Source of the DNA: Lewinellaceae bacterium
GTDB taxonomy: Bacteria > Bacteroidota > Bacteroidia > Chitinophagales > Saprospiraceae
Reading direction: 5' to 3'
Length of the DNA stretch: 64,000 nt
Assembly (NCBI GenBank): GCA_020636405.1
Contig: JACJXW010000004.1
Coordinates: 2,220,001-2,284,000, forward strand
Shown: in pieces, positions 44,146 to 52,471 of the stretch
How the letters are laid out: each line of letters starts with the position of its first letter
How positions within the stretch are numbered: position 1 is the first letter of the stretch
Notes under the pieces: model-generated
What the model was told of the DNA's origin: nothing
The model's input: the letters and a program-made list of their open reading frames with translations, nothing else
The model's database searches: none
Made by a program: the position numbers and the translations under genes

Positions 44146-46032
44146 ATGAAAAACAGCCTCCGCCCCCTTATGTTGTTTAGCCTGTTCATCTTGGCTTTCC
44201 GCCTGTCCGCCCAGGAGAACAATATCCTCCAAAAGCTGGAATCCATTGCCATCATCGACCAGAAGGTGATGATGCCCATGCGCGACGGCGTTCGCCTGGC
44301 CACCGACATCTACCGGCCGAAGACGGACAAGCCCGTGCCCGTCATCTTTTCCAAAACGCCCTATAACTTCAATTCCTGGGGTGACGGCGAACCGCGTACC
44401 CGCACTTACGAGCGCGCTTACGAGGCCGTCAGCCGCGGTTACGCCTATGTGGTGCAGAACGAGCGGGGGCGCTACTTCTCGGAAGGGGAGTGGGATATTC
44501 TGGGCGTGCCCACTACCGACGGCTATGACGCCTTCAGTTGGATGGCTCAACAGCCCTGGTGCAATGGCAGGGTCGGAACGCTGGGCTGTTCTTCCACCGC
44601 CGAGTGGCAGATGGCAGTAGCGGCGCTCGATCATCCCGCCCATGCAGCTATGGTGCCGCAGGGCTTCGGAGCCGGCGTAGGCAGGGTAGGGGACTACTAT
44701 GAGCAGGGCAACTGGTACCGGGGCGGGGCTCAGCAGATGCTCTTCACTTCCTGGCTGTACGGGGTGCAGAATGACCGCATTCGCCCTACCTTCCCCAAAG
44801 ACGCTACCCAGGAGGAACTGATCCGCATATCCCGCTTCTTTGACCTGGCGCCGGAGCAGCCGGAGGTCGACTGGTCCAGGGCCTTCAGGCACCTGCCCGT
44901 GCAGGACATTATCAAAAATGTGGACGGCCCGGCCGGTATCTACGAAAATATGATCCGGCGCAAGCCCAATGACCCGGCTTGGTACGAGGGCGGCCTCTAC
45001 CACGACGATATGCCCTTCGGCGTGCCCAGCTTCTGGTTCGCCTCCTGGTACGATGTGTCGATCAGCCCCAACCTGGCCCTGTTCAACCACGTGCGCAAAA
45101 ATGCCAAAGACCCTGAGATAGCCAACAACCAGTACCTGGTAATCGCTCCGGTGCTGCACTGCCGGTATACCCGAGCCACCGAGAACACCATCGTAGGCGA
45201 GCGCAGCGTCGGGGATGCCCGCCTCGACTATGACGGGCTGGTCTACGGCTGGTTCGATCACTGGCTGAAGGGGGAAAACAACGGTTTCCTGGAGAAAACA
45301 CCCCGCGTGCACTACTACACCATGGGCTCGAACCAATGGCAGACATCCGATACCTGGCCCCCGGAAGGGGCGGAGATGATGACGTATTATCTGTCCAGCG
45401 GAGGGAAGGCGAATAGTATGTACGGCGATGGCAAACTGGCCACCCCAAAGCCCGGAAAAGAAGGCCATCCCGACGTCTTCACTTATGACCCTGCCAACCC
45501 GGTGCCCTCTCTGGGGGGTAATGTCTGTTGCACCGGCAACGCCATCGAGGGCGGCGCCTTCGACCAGCGGGAGAATGAAGCCCGCCAGGATGTACTCGTA
45601 TATACCACTGAACCCTTGAAGGAAGGGGTGGAGGTTAGCGGCTTCATCGAAACCACCCTCTATATCTCCTCCGACGCCAAGGATACCGACTTCACCGTCA
45701 AATTGATCGACGTCTACCCCGACGGCCGGGCCTACAACCTGGATGAGACCATACAGCGCGCCCGCTACCGTGAGGGGTACGACAAGGAGGTGTTCCTGGA
45801 AGAAGGCCAGGTGTACAAACTGGAGCTGACACCCCTGTCCACCAGCAACTACTTCGCGCCCGGGCACCGCATCCGCATCGAGGTTTCGAGCAGCAACTTC
45901 CCGCGCTTCGAACGCAACCTCAATACGGGAGGGAATAATTACGATGAAGCGCAGGGGATGGTAGCGCGGAATAAGGTCCATCATTCCGAGAAATATCCGT
46001 CGCAGGTGCGGCTGCCGGTGGTGAGACGGTAG
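44146..46032 (+). CDS. CocE/NonD family hydrolase (second copy)
   Basis: A 628-residue secreted alpha/beta hydrolase: signal peptide LMLFSLFILAFRLSAQE (residues 9-25). The S15-family start MMPMRDGVRLATDIYRP is present. The nucleophile position is GTLGCSSTAEW (GxSx with T at the last G), a relaxed GxSxG. The rest is complete, including the jelly-roll domain (DTDFTVKLIDVYPDGRAYN). It is clearly related to the 40182-42107 protein on the other side of MocR, though not near-identical, so an old duplication is likely. ATG 44146 was chosen. Confidence 0.92.
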   Translation: MKNSLRPLMLFSLFILAFRLSAQENNILQKLESIAIIDQKVMMPMRDGVRLATDIYRPKTDKPVPVIFSKTPYNFNSWGDGEPRTRTYERAYEAVSRGYAYVVQNERGRYFSEGEWDILGVPTTDGYDAFSWMAQQPWCNGRVGTLGCSSTAEWQMAVAALDHPAHAAMVPQGFGAGVGRVGDYYEQGNWYRGGAQQMLFTSWLYGVQNDRIRPTFPKDATQEELIRISRFFDLAPEQPEVDWSRAFRHLPVQDIIKNVDGPAGIYENMIRRKPNDPAWYEGGLYHDDMPFGVPSFWFASWYDVSISPNLALFNHVRKNAKDPEIANNQYLVIAPVLHCRYTRATENTIVGERSVGDARLDYDGLVYGWFDHWLKGENNGFLEKTPRVHYYTMGSNQWQTSDTWPPEGAEMMTYYLSSGGKANSMYGDGKLATPKPGKEGHPDVFTYDPANPVPSLGGNVCCTGNAIEGGAFDQRENEARQDVLVYTTEPLKEGVEVSGFIETTLYISSDAKDTDFTVKLIDVYPDGRAYNLDETIQRARYREGYDKEVFLEEGQVYKLELTPLSTSNYFAPGHRIRIEVSSSNFPRFERNLNTGGNNYDEAQGMVARNKVHHSEKYPSQVRLPVVRR

Positions 46033-46035
46033 TAG

Positions 46036-46410
46036 AAAAGGCTGGGATTCCTGGGGCCCGGATATGCCATTGTCTCCATTAACTATCGCCTGAGCGGAGA
46101 GGCCCTCTGGCCGGTCCATATCCATGATTGTAAGGCAGCGGTGAGATGGCTAAGGGCGCATGCTGCCGAGTACCACCTGGATCCGGATAAAATTGCAGCA
46201 TGGGGCAGTTCTGCCGGAGGGCACCTTGCTGCCATGCTGGGGACATCGGGTGATGTGCAAACGCTGGAGGATCTTTCGTTGGGAAACCCCGGCCAGTCCA
46301 GCCGTGTTCAGGCAGTAATCGACATCATCTGGCTGATGATCGTCCATCTCATCGGAGAAAGGAACCGGAAAGGCACACCGGGCAGTTACTATGGGGTGAA
46401 GGACTACTGA
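46036..46410 (+). pseudogene. Remnant of an alpha/beta hydrolase (BD-FAE/esterase) gene
   Basis: A reading frame opening at 46036, right after the CocE stop, encodes RLGFLGPGYAIVSINYRLSG, followed by the hydrolase core DPDKIAAWGSSAGGHLAAMLG. It has the GxSxG nucleophile elbow (WGSSAGGH) but lacks the oxyanion HGGG segment upstream and the catalytic Asp/His C-terminal part. After residue 80 or so it loses similarity (IIWLMIVHLIGERN) and ends at 46410. There is no proper start near the N-terminal end. It looks like the middle of an esterase left by deletion. Its complete relative is the 47892-48917 gene. Confidence 0.7.
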
Positions 46411-46632
46411 GGCAGGGCAGGGCCGCTATACTGCATTTTTCTCCGGGCAGGAATATGTGCTGAAAGACAGGGATGTGGGTGAATAGGAGCCCTGAGGTTA
46501 TCGGCAGTTGGAAAGGAAGCGGAAGCCGGAGGATAAGGGTATTGAAAAAAGCTAATGGACGATTCCGCGCACAAGTACCCGGCCCTCTGCGTTCTCATTC
46601 AAAAGAGCTTAAAACCAGAAAACAGGATCCAG

Positions 46633-47895
46633 ATGAGCCAACAAACCAAAAAAATGGGCTTCAACGCCACCTGGTCCATGGCAGTGGGGGGGATGGTGGG
46701 AGGGGGTATATTTTCCGTACTGGGGGTGGTGATCCATACAGCCGGCCAATGGGCCTGGGCGAGTTTTCTTATTGCCGGCCTCATTGCTTTGGCCTCTGCC
46801 CACAGTTACAGCCAGTTGTCCCTCAAATACGAGAAGAGCGGCGGGGCCTTTGTATTTCTGAGCGAGATCAACCATGAGGGGTTCGCCGGAAGTTTGTCCT
46901 GGGTGCTGATCCTGGGCTATGTGCTGACCATTTCGGTATATGCCTTCACCTTTGGGCATTACGTAGCTCATGTGTTCGAATTCGGGAGCTGGCTGCCCAG
47001 AGTTCTCGGATTTGGCATCATTGCTGTTCTGGCCCTGGTGAATATGCGGGGAGTGGGTGATTCCTCACGCCTGGAGATCATTACGGTCTGGGGAAAGCTG
47101 TTCGTGCTACTGGGGCTGTCCATCTTCGGGCTCTTTCAATGGAACCCACAGGAGTTGACAGCAGGCATCGAAGGCCGGCCCTTTACCGCGGCCATCGTCG
47201 GAGCGGCCACCATCTTCATGGCCTACGAAGGATTCCAGTTGTTGTCCTACGATTATGAAGACATCCGCAACCCCAAAAAGATCCTGCCCCGGGCGACCAT
47301 CACGGCGGTTGTTTCCGTGATCGTCATTTACATTCTGGTGACGGTGGGCGCCTCCATGCTGGTGGGGGCGGAAACCCTGATTGAAAAAGAGGAAATAGCC
47401 CTGTCTATCGCTGGCCAGCGGGCACTCGGCACTACCGGGCTGGCCCTGGTCACTGTTGCTGCCGCTTTTTCTACGGGGTCGGCCATCAATGCCACCCTGT
47501 TCTCTACTGCCCGCCTGATGGAAAACGTGGCTGAAAAGAAAGACCTGCCACATATTTTTGCTATCGAGAACGACGCAAACATACCTTACTATGCCATCCT
47601 CATCATTGCCGCCCTGGCGGCGATACTGTCGGCCATCGGTTCGCTGGGGATGCTGGTAGATGCGGCCAGCCTGATCTTCCTGATCACTTTTGGGATTGTC
47701 AACTTTCTGGGGTATCGCCAGAAAGTAAAATACAGGATATTCTGTCTATTAGGGGCTTTGGGGTGTTTGCTGGCCATGCTGCTGTCGTCCTATGAACAAT
47801 TGCAAACCAATCCGCTTCCGCTACTCACTATTGTAGCCCTGGTATTATTGGTCATCATTGGTCGGCCATATGTTTTAAAGCGGATCACCGGCTAA
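46633..47895 (+). CDS. APC-superfamily amino acid permease
   Basis: A 420-residue membrane transporter with about 12 predicted spans. The family landmarks are GFNATWSMAVGGMVGGGIF at the first helix (core VGGMVGGGIF), YEGFQLLSYDYEDIRNPKK, and SAINATLFSTARLM in helix 8. It resembles YhdG/CAT-like permeases without a C-terminal extension. ATG 46633 was chosen after an AGGATCCAG stretch. Its stop overlaps the end of the convergent esterase gene by four bases. Confidence 0.92.
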   Translation: MSQQTKKMGFNATWSMAVGGMVGGGIFSVLGVVIHTAGQWAWASFLIAGLIALASAHSYSQLSLKYEKSGGAFVFLSEINHEGFAGSLSWVLILGYVLTISVYAFTFGHYVAHVFEFGSWLPRVLGFGIIAVLALVNMRGVGDSSRLEIITVWGKLFVLLGLSIFGLFQWNPQELTAGIEGRPFTAAIVGAATIFMAYEGFQLLSYDYEDIRNPKKILPRATITAVVSVIVIYILVTVGASMLVGAETLIEKEEIALSIAGQRALGTTGLALVTVAAAFSTGSAINATLFSTARLMENVAEKKDLPHIFAIENDANIPYYAILIIAALAAILSAIGSLGMLVDAASLIFLITFGIVNFLGYRQKVKYRIFCLLGALGCLLAMLLSSYEQLQTNPLPLLTIVALVLLVIIGRPYVLKRITG

Positions 47896-48917
47896 TAAAA
47901 AACCGAATCCAGAAAGGCAATCATCCTGTCGATAGCTTCCGGCGCGTCCTGCTCAAAGCTGGTGCCCAGAAAGGGGTTGGCGCCAGAGTCGAGGAAGGCA
48001 TGCGGCCGTCCTTCGTATTCCCAGTATTCCACGGGCTGCCCCGCTTCTTTTAGTTTGTCTCTGTACATTTTTACCGACTCCGGGGTAGTGAGATTATCCT
48101 TCGACCCTACTGTGAGCAATTGGGGCGGTAGTTTCCGCTGGTTGGCCTTGGGAATGTGATAGATGGGAGAAACGGCCTTGTAGCGCTCGGGGTTTTCCTC
48201 AGCATTGAACGGCTCGCCGAAGATGCGCCGGGCTTGGGCGCCGCCCATCTGCCAAAAGAAATTGGAGGGCGTTTCGAAATCGCCCAGGCAGGCCTGATAA
48301 AGGTCGAAAGCGCCGTAGCTGATGATAGCAGCCTGCACCTCCAGGCCATCTTTTCTGGCAACCTTTTCAGCAGTTCTACCCCGGGGAAGGTAGGTGGGGT
48401 TAAAGCCCAGGGGCTCTTCTGCAAAGCCAGTTGAACTTAACCGCCGCCCCATGACCGTTACCATGGAGGCCAGGTGGCCGCCGGCGCTATCGCCCGTAAC
48501 GGCCACCTGGCCTTTATTGCCCTTGTATTTTTTGATGTTCTCTTTGATCCAGAGTACTGCCCCGAACACGTCTTCGACGATCTGGTCCATCGTTACAGTA
48601 TTGCCATTGTCCACCAGCAAACGGTAGTTGACATTACACACCACGTACTCCCCATGCTCCGCCACGTACTGCGCCATCTGATCCATGATCGATTTGTTGT
48701 TGATCAGCCAGCCGCCGCCGTGGAAGATTACCAGCACCGGGTACTTTTTTTTACCGGTATCGGGCGTGTAGATGTCCATCGTAAGATCGAAGCCGCCGGG
48801 GGAAGCCCATACAATGTCTTTGGCTACCTTGGAGGTATGAAGAGTAGGCGAGGGTTGGGCCGTTCCTGGCAAGGAAATGAACAGTAAGGCCCAAACCCAT
48901 AGATATTCTGTTTTCAT
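47892..48917 (-). CDS. Secreted alpha/beta hydrolase, BD-FAE-like esterase
   Basis: A 341-residue esterase with a signal peptide (residues 1-20). The oxyanion motif is HGGGW, the nucleophile lies in TGDSAGGHLASM (GDSAGG) and the catalytic His in GRPHAFLDSG. The acid residue is likely in LTVGSKDNLTTPESV. The family deacetylates plant polysaccharides or cleaves ferulate or other carboxylic esters. It is co-directional with the GH3 beta-glucosidase upstream (12 bases apart), so an enzyme pair for plant-type glycan breakdown is plausible. Confidence 0.9.
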   Translation of the reverse strand: MKTEYLWVWALLFISLPGTAQPSPTLHTSKVAKDIVWASPGGFDLTMDIYTPDTGKKKYPVLVIFHGGGWLINNKSIMDQMAQYVAEHGEYVVCNVNYRLLVDNGNTVTMDQIVEDVFGAVLWIKENIKKYKGNKGQVAVTGDSAGGHLASMVTVMGRRLSSTGFAEEPLGFNPTYLPRGRTAEKVARKDGLEVQAAIISYGAFDLYQACLGDFETPSNFFWQMGGAQARRIFGEPFNAEENPERYKAVSPIYHIPKANQRKLPPQLLTVGSKDNLTTPESVKMYRDKLKEAGQPVEYWEYEGRPHAFLDSGANPFLGTSFEQDAPEAIDRMIAFLDSVFY

Positions 48918-48929
48918 GGCGTGAAGGTA

Positions 48930-51305
48930 CTACTTTTTAACAGTCGATGTCATCTCATCGATCTCTTTTTCGGGGAGCAGCACCTTGTGCACCTTTTCCA
49001 CCACCATTTCTTCATCCAGTGCGAAGGAGGCCTCCGCCCGGATGTCCTTGCTTGAAGCTCCTACTTTCACAACGTAGGTGCCTGCCTCGGCGATCCAGGC
49101 GCTGCGGATCGGGTCAAAGGAGGCCAGTTCTTTTTCTCCGAAGGTGATCTGAAGCGTTTGCCGTTCCCCGGGCTGCAGCAGTTTGGTTTTGGCGAATCCC
49201 TTCAGTTCCAGCGCCGGTTTGTCAATCGTTTTGCGGGGAGCGGTGAGGTAGAGTTGCACGGCCTCTTTTCCAGCAGTTTTGCCGGTATTGGTGATATTGA
49301 TGGAAGCGGTGCGGGATTCCGGGTCGAACTCCAGTTCGTCGTATGAGAAGGAGGTGTAAGACAGGCCATAGCCGAAGGGATAGGCCGTTTCTACATCAAA
49401 GGTCTCGAAGTAGCGGTAGCCTACATAGATGCCTTCTTCATAAACTACTTCTGAGGGTTTGCCATAGAAGATCCCACCCATGCGCGGGCCCCCGGCCCCC
49501 GGCAGTTCTATCCCGGGGAAGTTCTGGGCGCTGGGTACGTCGGTATAGCTTATAGGGAAAGTGGTGGGTAATTTGCCCGACGGGTTTACTTTACCCAGTA
49601 AGACATCGGCCGCGGCATGGCCTGCCTCCTGCCCGCCTTGCCAGGCTAATACGATGGCGTCTACCTGATCCTGCCAGCTTGCCGTTTCGATCACGTTGCC
49701 AATGTTGAGGATTACGGCCACCTTTTTACCTTTGGCATGGTAAGCTTCGGATACGGTTCGGATCATGTTTTTCTCCGCTTCGGTGAGGTAGAAATCCCCC
49801 TCTTCATTCCGGTCCTGAAACTCGCCCGAATTGCGGCCTATGGTGATGAGGGCAATGTCGGTTTCTTGGGCTTTAGCCTCTGCTATCTCCTTATTGAGCG
49901 GCATTTCCGGCAGGGGAGGCAGCAACTGGAAAAAAAAGAGCTTTTCTGGTTGTTTGGCTTTTTCCGATTGGATAAATGCCTCATAAATGGCCTTCAATTG
50001 GGCATCCACCGGGCGGGCGGCTTTTTCCAGCCCCTCCACCAGGGAGACGGTATAGGCTTCGTTCACATCGCCGCTGCCGGTTCCTCCGGCGATGAATGCG
50101 TAGGAGCCGTTACCGAAGGCGGCGACCTTTTTTGCTGCCGGGCCCAGGGGAAGCGCGTCGTTGTTTTTCAGGAGGACTATGCCTTCAGCCGCTGCCCGGC
50201 GGGCAACCGCAGCGTGGGCCTTCAGCGGCGGCTCATCGGAGTAATCATAGTTGTTAAATGCAGGCGTTTGTAAGACGATGGAAAGAATATGCCTAACATT
50301 CTCATCCATTATGCTTGCGTCGAGTTCTCCGTTCTCCAGTGCCTGCATTATGGCCTTTCTCTGTCCGGGATTACCCGGCATGATCAGGTCGTTGCCGGCG
50401 CGCATTTGGGCTACCGGGTCGTCGCCGGCAAACCAGTCGGTCATTACCAGCCCCCGGAACCCCCATTCGTCGCGGAGGACGGTGGTGAGTAGTTCTCTGC
50501 TCTGCGAAGTGTAGGTGCCGTTCAGTTCGTTATAGGAACTCATGACCGTCCAGGGTTGAGCTTCCTTTACAGCAATCTCGAAGCCGCGCAGGTAGATCTC
50601 CCGGAGCGCCCGTTCGCTGACGATGGTGTTGATTGTGGTCCGGTTCGTCTCCTGATTGTTGGCGACAAAGTGCTTTATCGAAGCGCCCACACCATTAGAT
50701 TCCAGTCCGTTTACCATAGCGGCCGCCATATGGCCGCTCAGCACCGGGTCTTCGGCGTAATACTCGAAATTCCGGCCCCCCAGTGGGTTGCGATGGATGT
50801 TCATGCCCGGCGCCAGCAGGATGTCTGCGCCGTATTCTTTTACTTCCTTCCCCATGGCTGCGCCAACTTCTTCGACCAGTGTCTTGTCCCAGGAAGAAGC
50901 CAGCAGGGTGGCGATCGGGAAGGCAGTGCAGTAGTAGGTTTTGGCGCTGGTGCTGTCCCTTACCGGCTCGATGCGCAGGCCTGCAGGGCCGTCGGCCAGT
51001 ACAATACCCGGAATGCCCAATTCGGGAAAGTCATAGGTGCTGCCTGCCTCACCTGGCACCTTTTCCGGCCTTTCGCTTTTACTCAGGCCGGGTATGTTCA
51101 TCCCCATACCTACAACAAGCCCGGCCTTCTGTTCGAGAGAAAGGCGGGGCAGAAGGTCTTCCACCCTTTGGCCGATGGGAGCCTGCGGGTCTTCATAAAT
51201 GTCTTTCCTGCCATTTTTATTAAGGTCGCGATAAGCTTTTTGGCCCGGCAGGCTGAGGGCAAAGGCCAGACATAAGATCAATGTAATGACGGTTGGTAGT
51301 TTCAT
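48930..51305 (-). CDS. Glycoside hydrolase family 3 beta-glucosidase (BglX-like)
   Basis: A 791-residue secreted enzyme with signal peptide (1-22). The N-terminal GH3 barrel holds the nucleophile Asp in GLVMTDWFAGDDP and the substrate-binding LIMPG and KHFVANNQETNR motifs. The second alpha/beta domain begins VLLKNNDALPLG. The C-terminal fibronectin-like domain covers EAVQLYLTAPRKTI to the end. A calcium-binding-like DLNKNGRKDIYEDP stretch follows the signal peptide. Activity is exo-beta-glucosidase or xylosidase. It is divergent from a NUDIX-type regulator with a palindrome between the two. Confidence 0.94.
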   Translation of the reverse strand: MKLPTVITLILCLAFALSLPGQKAYRDLNKNGRKDIYEDPQAPIGQRVEDLLPRLSLEQKAGLVVGMGMNIPGLSKSERPEKVPGEAGSTYDFPELGIPGIVLADGPAGLRIEPVRDSTSAKTYYCTAFPIATLLASSWDKTLVEEVGAAMGKEVKEYGADILLAPGMNIHRNPLGGRNFEYYAEDPVLSGHMAAAMVNGLESNGVGASIKHFVANNQETNRTTINTIVSERALREIYLRGFEIAVKEAQPWTVMSSYNELNGTYTSQSRELLTTVLRDEWGFRGLVMTDWFAGDDPVAQMRAGNDLIMPGNPGQRKAIMQALENGELDASIMDENVRHILSIVLQTPAFNNYDYSDEPPLKAHAAVARRAAAEGIVLLKNNDALPLGPAAKKVAAFGNGSYAFIAGGTGSGDVNEAYTVSLVEGLEKAARPVDAQLKAIYEAFIQSEKAKQPEKLFFFQLLPPLPEMPLNKEIAEAKAQETDIALITIGRNSGEFQDRNEEGDFYLTEAEKNMIRTVSEAYHAKGKKVAVILNIGNVIETASWQDQVDAIVLAWQGGQEAGHAAADVLLGKVNPSGKLPTTFPISYTDVPSAQNFPGIELPGAGGPRMGGIFYGKPSEVVYEEGIYVGYRYFETFDVETAYPFGYGLSYTSFSYDELEFDPESRTASINITNTGKTAGKEAVQLYLTAPRKTIDKPALELKGFAKTKLLQPGERQTLQITFGEKELASFDPIRSAWIAEAGTYVVKVGASSKDIRAEASFALDEEMVVEKVHKVLLPEKEIDEMTSTVKK

Positions 51306-51315
51306 GATAAATTCT

Positions 51316-51340
51316 TTATTGTGTCTAATTGACGCAATAA
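51316..51340. promoter_or_regulatory. Candidate operator between GH3 gene and NUDIX regulator
   Basis: A 25-bp imperfect palindrome, TTATTGTGTC-N5-GACGCAATAA, with 9 of 10 arm positions matching. It begins 11 bases upstream of the GH3 start and 67 bases before the regulator. Symmetry and position fit control of both divergent genes. Confidence 0.6.
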
Positions 51341-51406
51341 AGGTAATTCAATAATTGCAATTGTCCAAGTTTTAGCATCTTTGAGGGGAAAAAACAAGAA
51401 AAGGCC

Positions 51407-52156
51407 ATGTCGGTATTGAATGTAGACAAGTTTCAACCCGGACTATCAGTGGATTGCGTCATCCTGGGTTTCCATCATAACGAGTTGAAAATCTTGCTGT
51501 TGAAGTTAAAGGATCTGGAGAGGTGGGCGCTACCGGGCGGTTTTGTGGAAAAAGAGGAGGATGTGGACAAGGCTGCGGTGCGGATCCTTCGGGAAAGGAC
51601 AGGGCTGAAAAATATTTTTTTGCAGCAGTTTCACCTCTTTGGTAATGTAGACAGGAATGAAGAAGCCTATGCCGATATCCTCCTGGAAAAGGGGATTGTT
51701 GACAAGGAGCTTTACGATTGGCTGGATCAACGGTTTGTCACCGTAGGTTATTACGCTCTGGTAGAATATTCCCGGGTGGAAGCGCCAACGCCCGATTACT
51801 TTTCAGAATCCTGCGAATGGTGCTCTTTAAGTAACCTTCCGAACCTTTGGCTCGACCACGGCAGAATTTTGGAAAAGGCTCACGAGACGCTCAAAAGGCA
51901 ACTCAACTACCAGCCGATCGGATTGAACCTGCTTCCTCCACGATTTACCATGCCGGAGCTGCAGGCCCTATACGAGACGATACTCGGCAAAACCCTTGAC
52001 CGCCGCAATTTCCAGCGCAAAATGATGGGGTATGGCATCCTCATCCGTACCGGGGAGCGCCGCACCGGGGGCGCTCATAAATCGCCATGGCTGTATGAGT
52101 TCGATGAGGAGAAGTATCGCCAGGGGCTGGCCGATGGGTTGAATGCGGGGTGGTAG
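51407..52156 (+). CDS. NUDIX-related transcriptional regulator (NrtR/AraR type)
   Basis: A 249-residue protein with a NUDIX fold (about 1-150) fused to a winged-helix domain (160-245). The NUDIX box is degenerate: GGFVEKEEDVDKAA-VRILRERTGL keeps G, E and G positions but has R-I-L-R-E-R where the REUXEE residues should be, so hydrolysis is unlikely. NrtR and Bacteroides AraR use such inactive NUDIX domains to bind ligands (ADP-ribose derivatives, arabinose). The C-terminal RNFQRKMMGYGILIRTG is typical of their wing region. With the divergent GH3 gene it probably senses a sugar; the ligand is not known. Confidence 0.88.
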   Translation: MSVLNVDKFQPGLSVDCVILGFHHNELKILLLKLKDLERWALPGGFVEKEEDVDKAAVRILRERTGLKNIFLQQFHLFGNVDRNEEAYADILLEKGIVDKELYDWLDQRFVTVGYYALVEYSRVEAPTPDYFSESCEWCSLSNLPNLWLDHGRILEKAHETLKRQLNYQPIGLNLLPPRFTMPELQALYETILGKTLDRRNFQRKMMGYGILIRTGERRTGGAHKSPWLYEFDEEKYRQGLADGLNAGW

Positions 52157-52282
52157 AGGTTTAAGGGCTAGTTCTAATCAATAGATAGGAATAACAAATT
52201 AGGGTGTAATGTAACAGGGGGATGAGAAAATATTGGATAACAGATTTTTTTCTGGTTCATCTTTCCCGGCAGTCCATCGTTC

Positions 52283-52395
52283 CTGGTTTCTGGTTTCTGG
52301 CCGTACACCGCCCAACGTAGGCCGTTTCTGGTTGCCTGGCCGGAACAGCTCATGGCGGGCCACCAACCAGAAACCCCAGAAACCCTAGAAACCCT
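52283..52395. repeat. TTTCTGG / CCAGAAA fold-back words
   Basis: TGGTTTCTGGTTTCTGGCC near 52284 faces CCAACCAGAAACCCCAGAAA near 52362 in inverse orientation, around a loop containing GTTTCTGGTTGCC. It occupies the middle of the 315-bp gap before the acyl-CoA ligase gene (3' side), which has no other feature. Confidence 0.65.
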
Positions 52396-52471
52396 AACCA
52401 GGCCGGCAACGCTGTTTTATCATAGCCCCTGTTTCATCACAAAATTAGGCCTTTCCTAAGAGTTATTGTAT

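Noticed and set aside
44116..46125. Long open frame antisense to the second CocE hydrolase (and a similar one opposite the first)
   Set aside because: No domains or plausible start; both mirror strongly supported genes.
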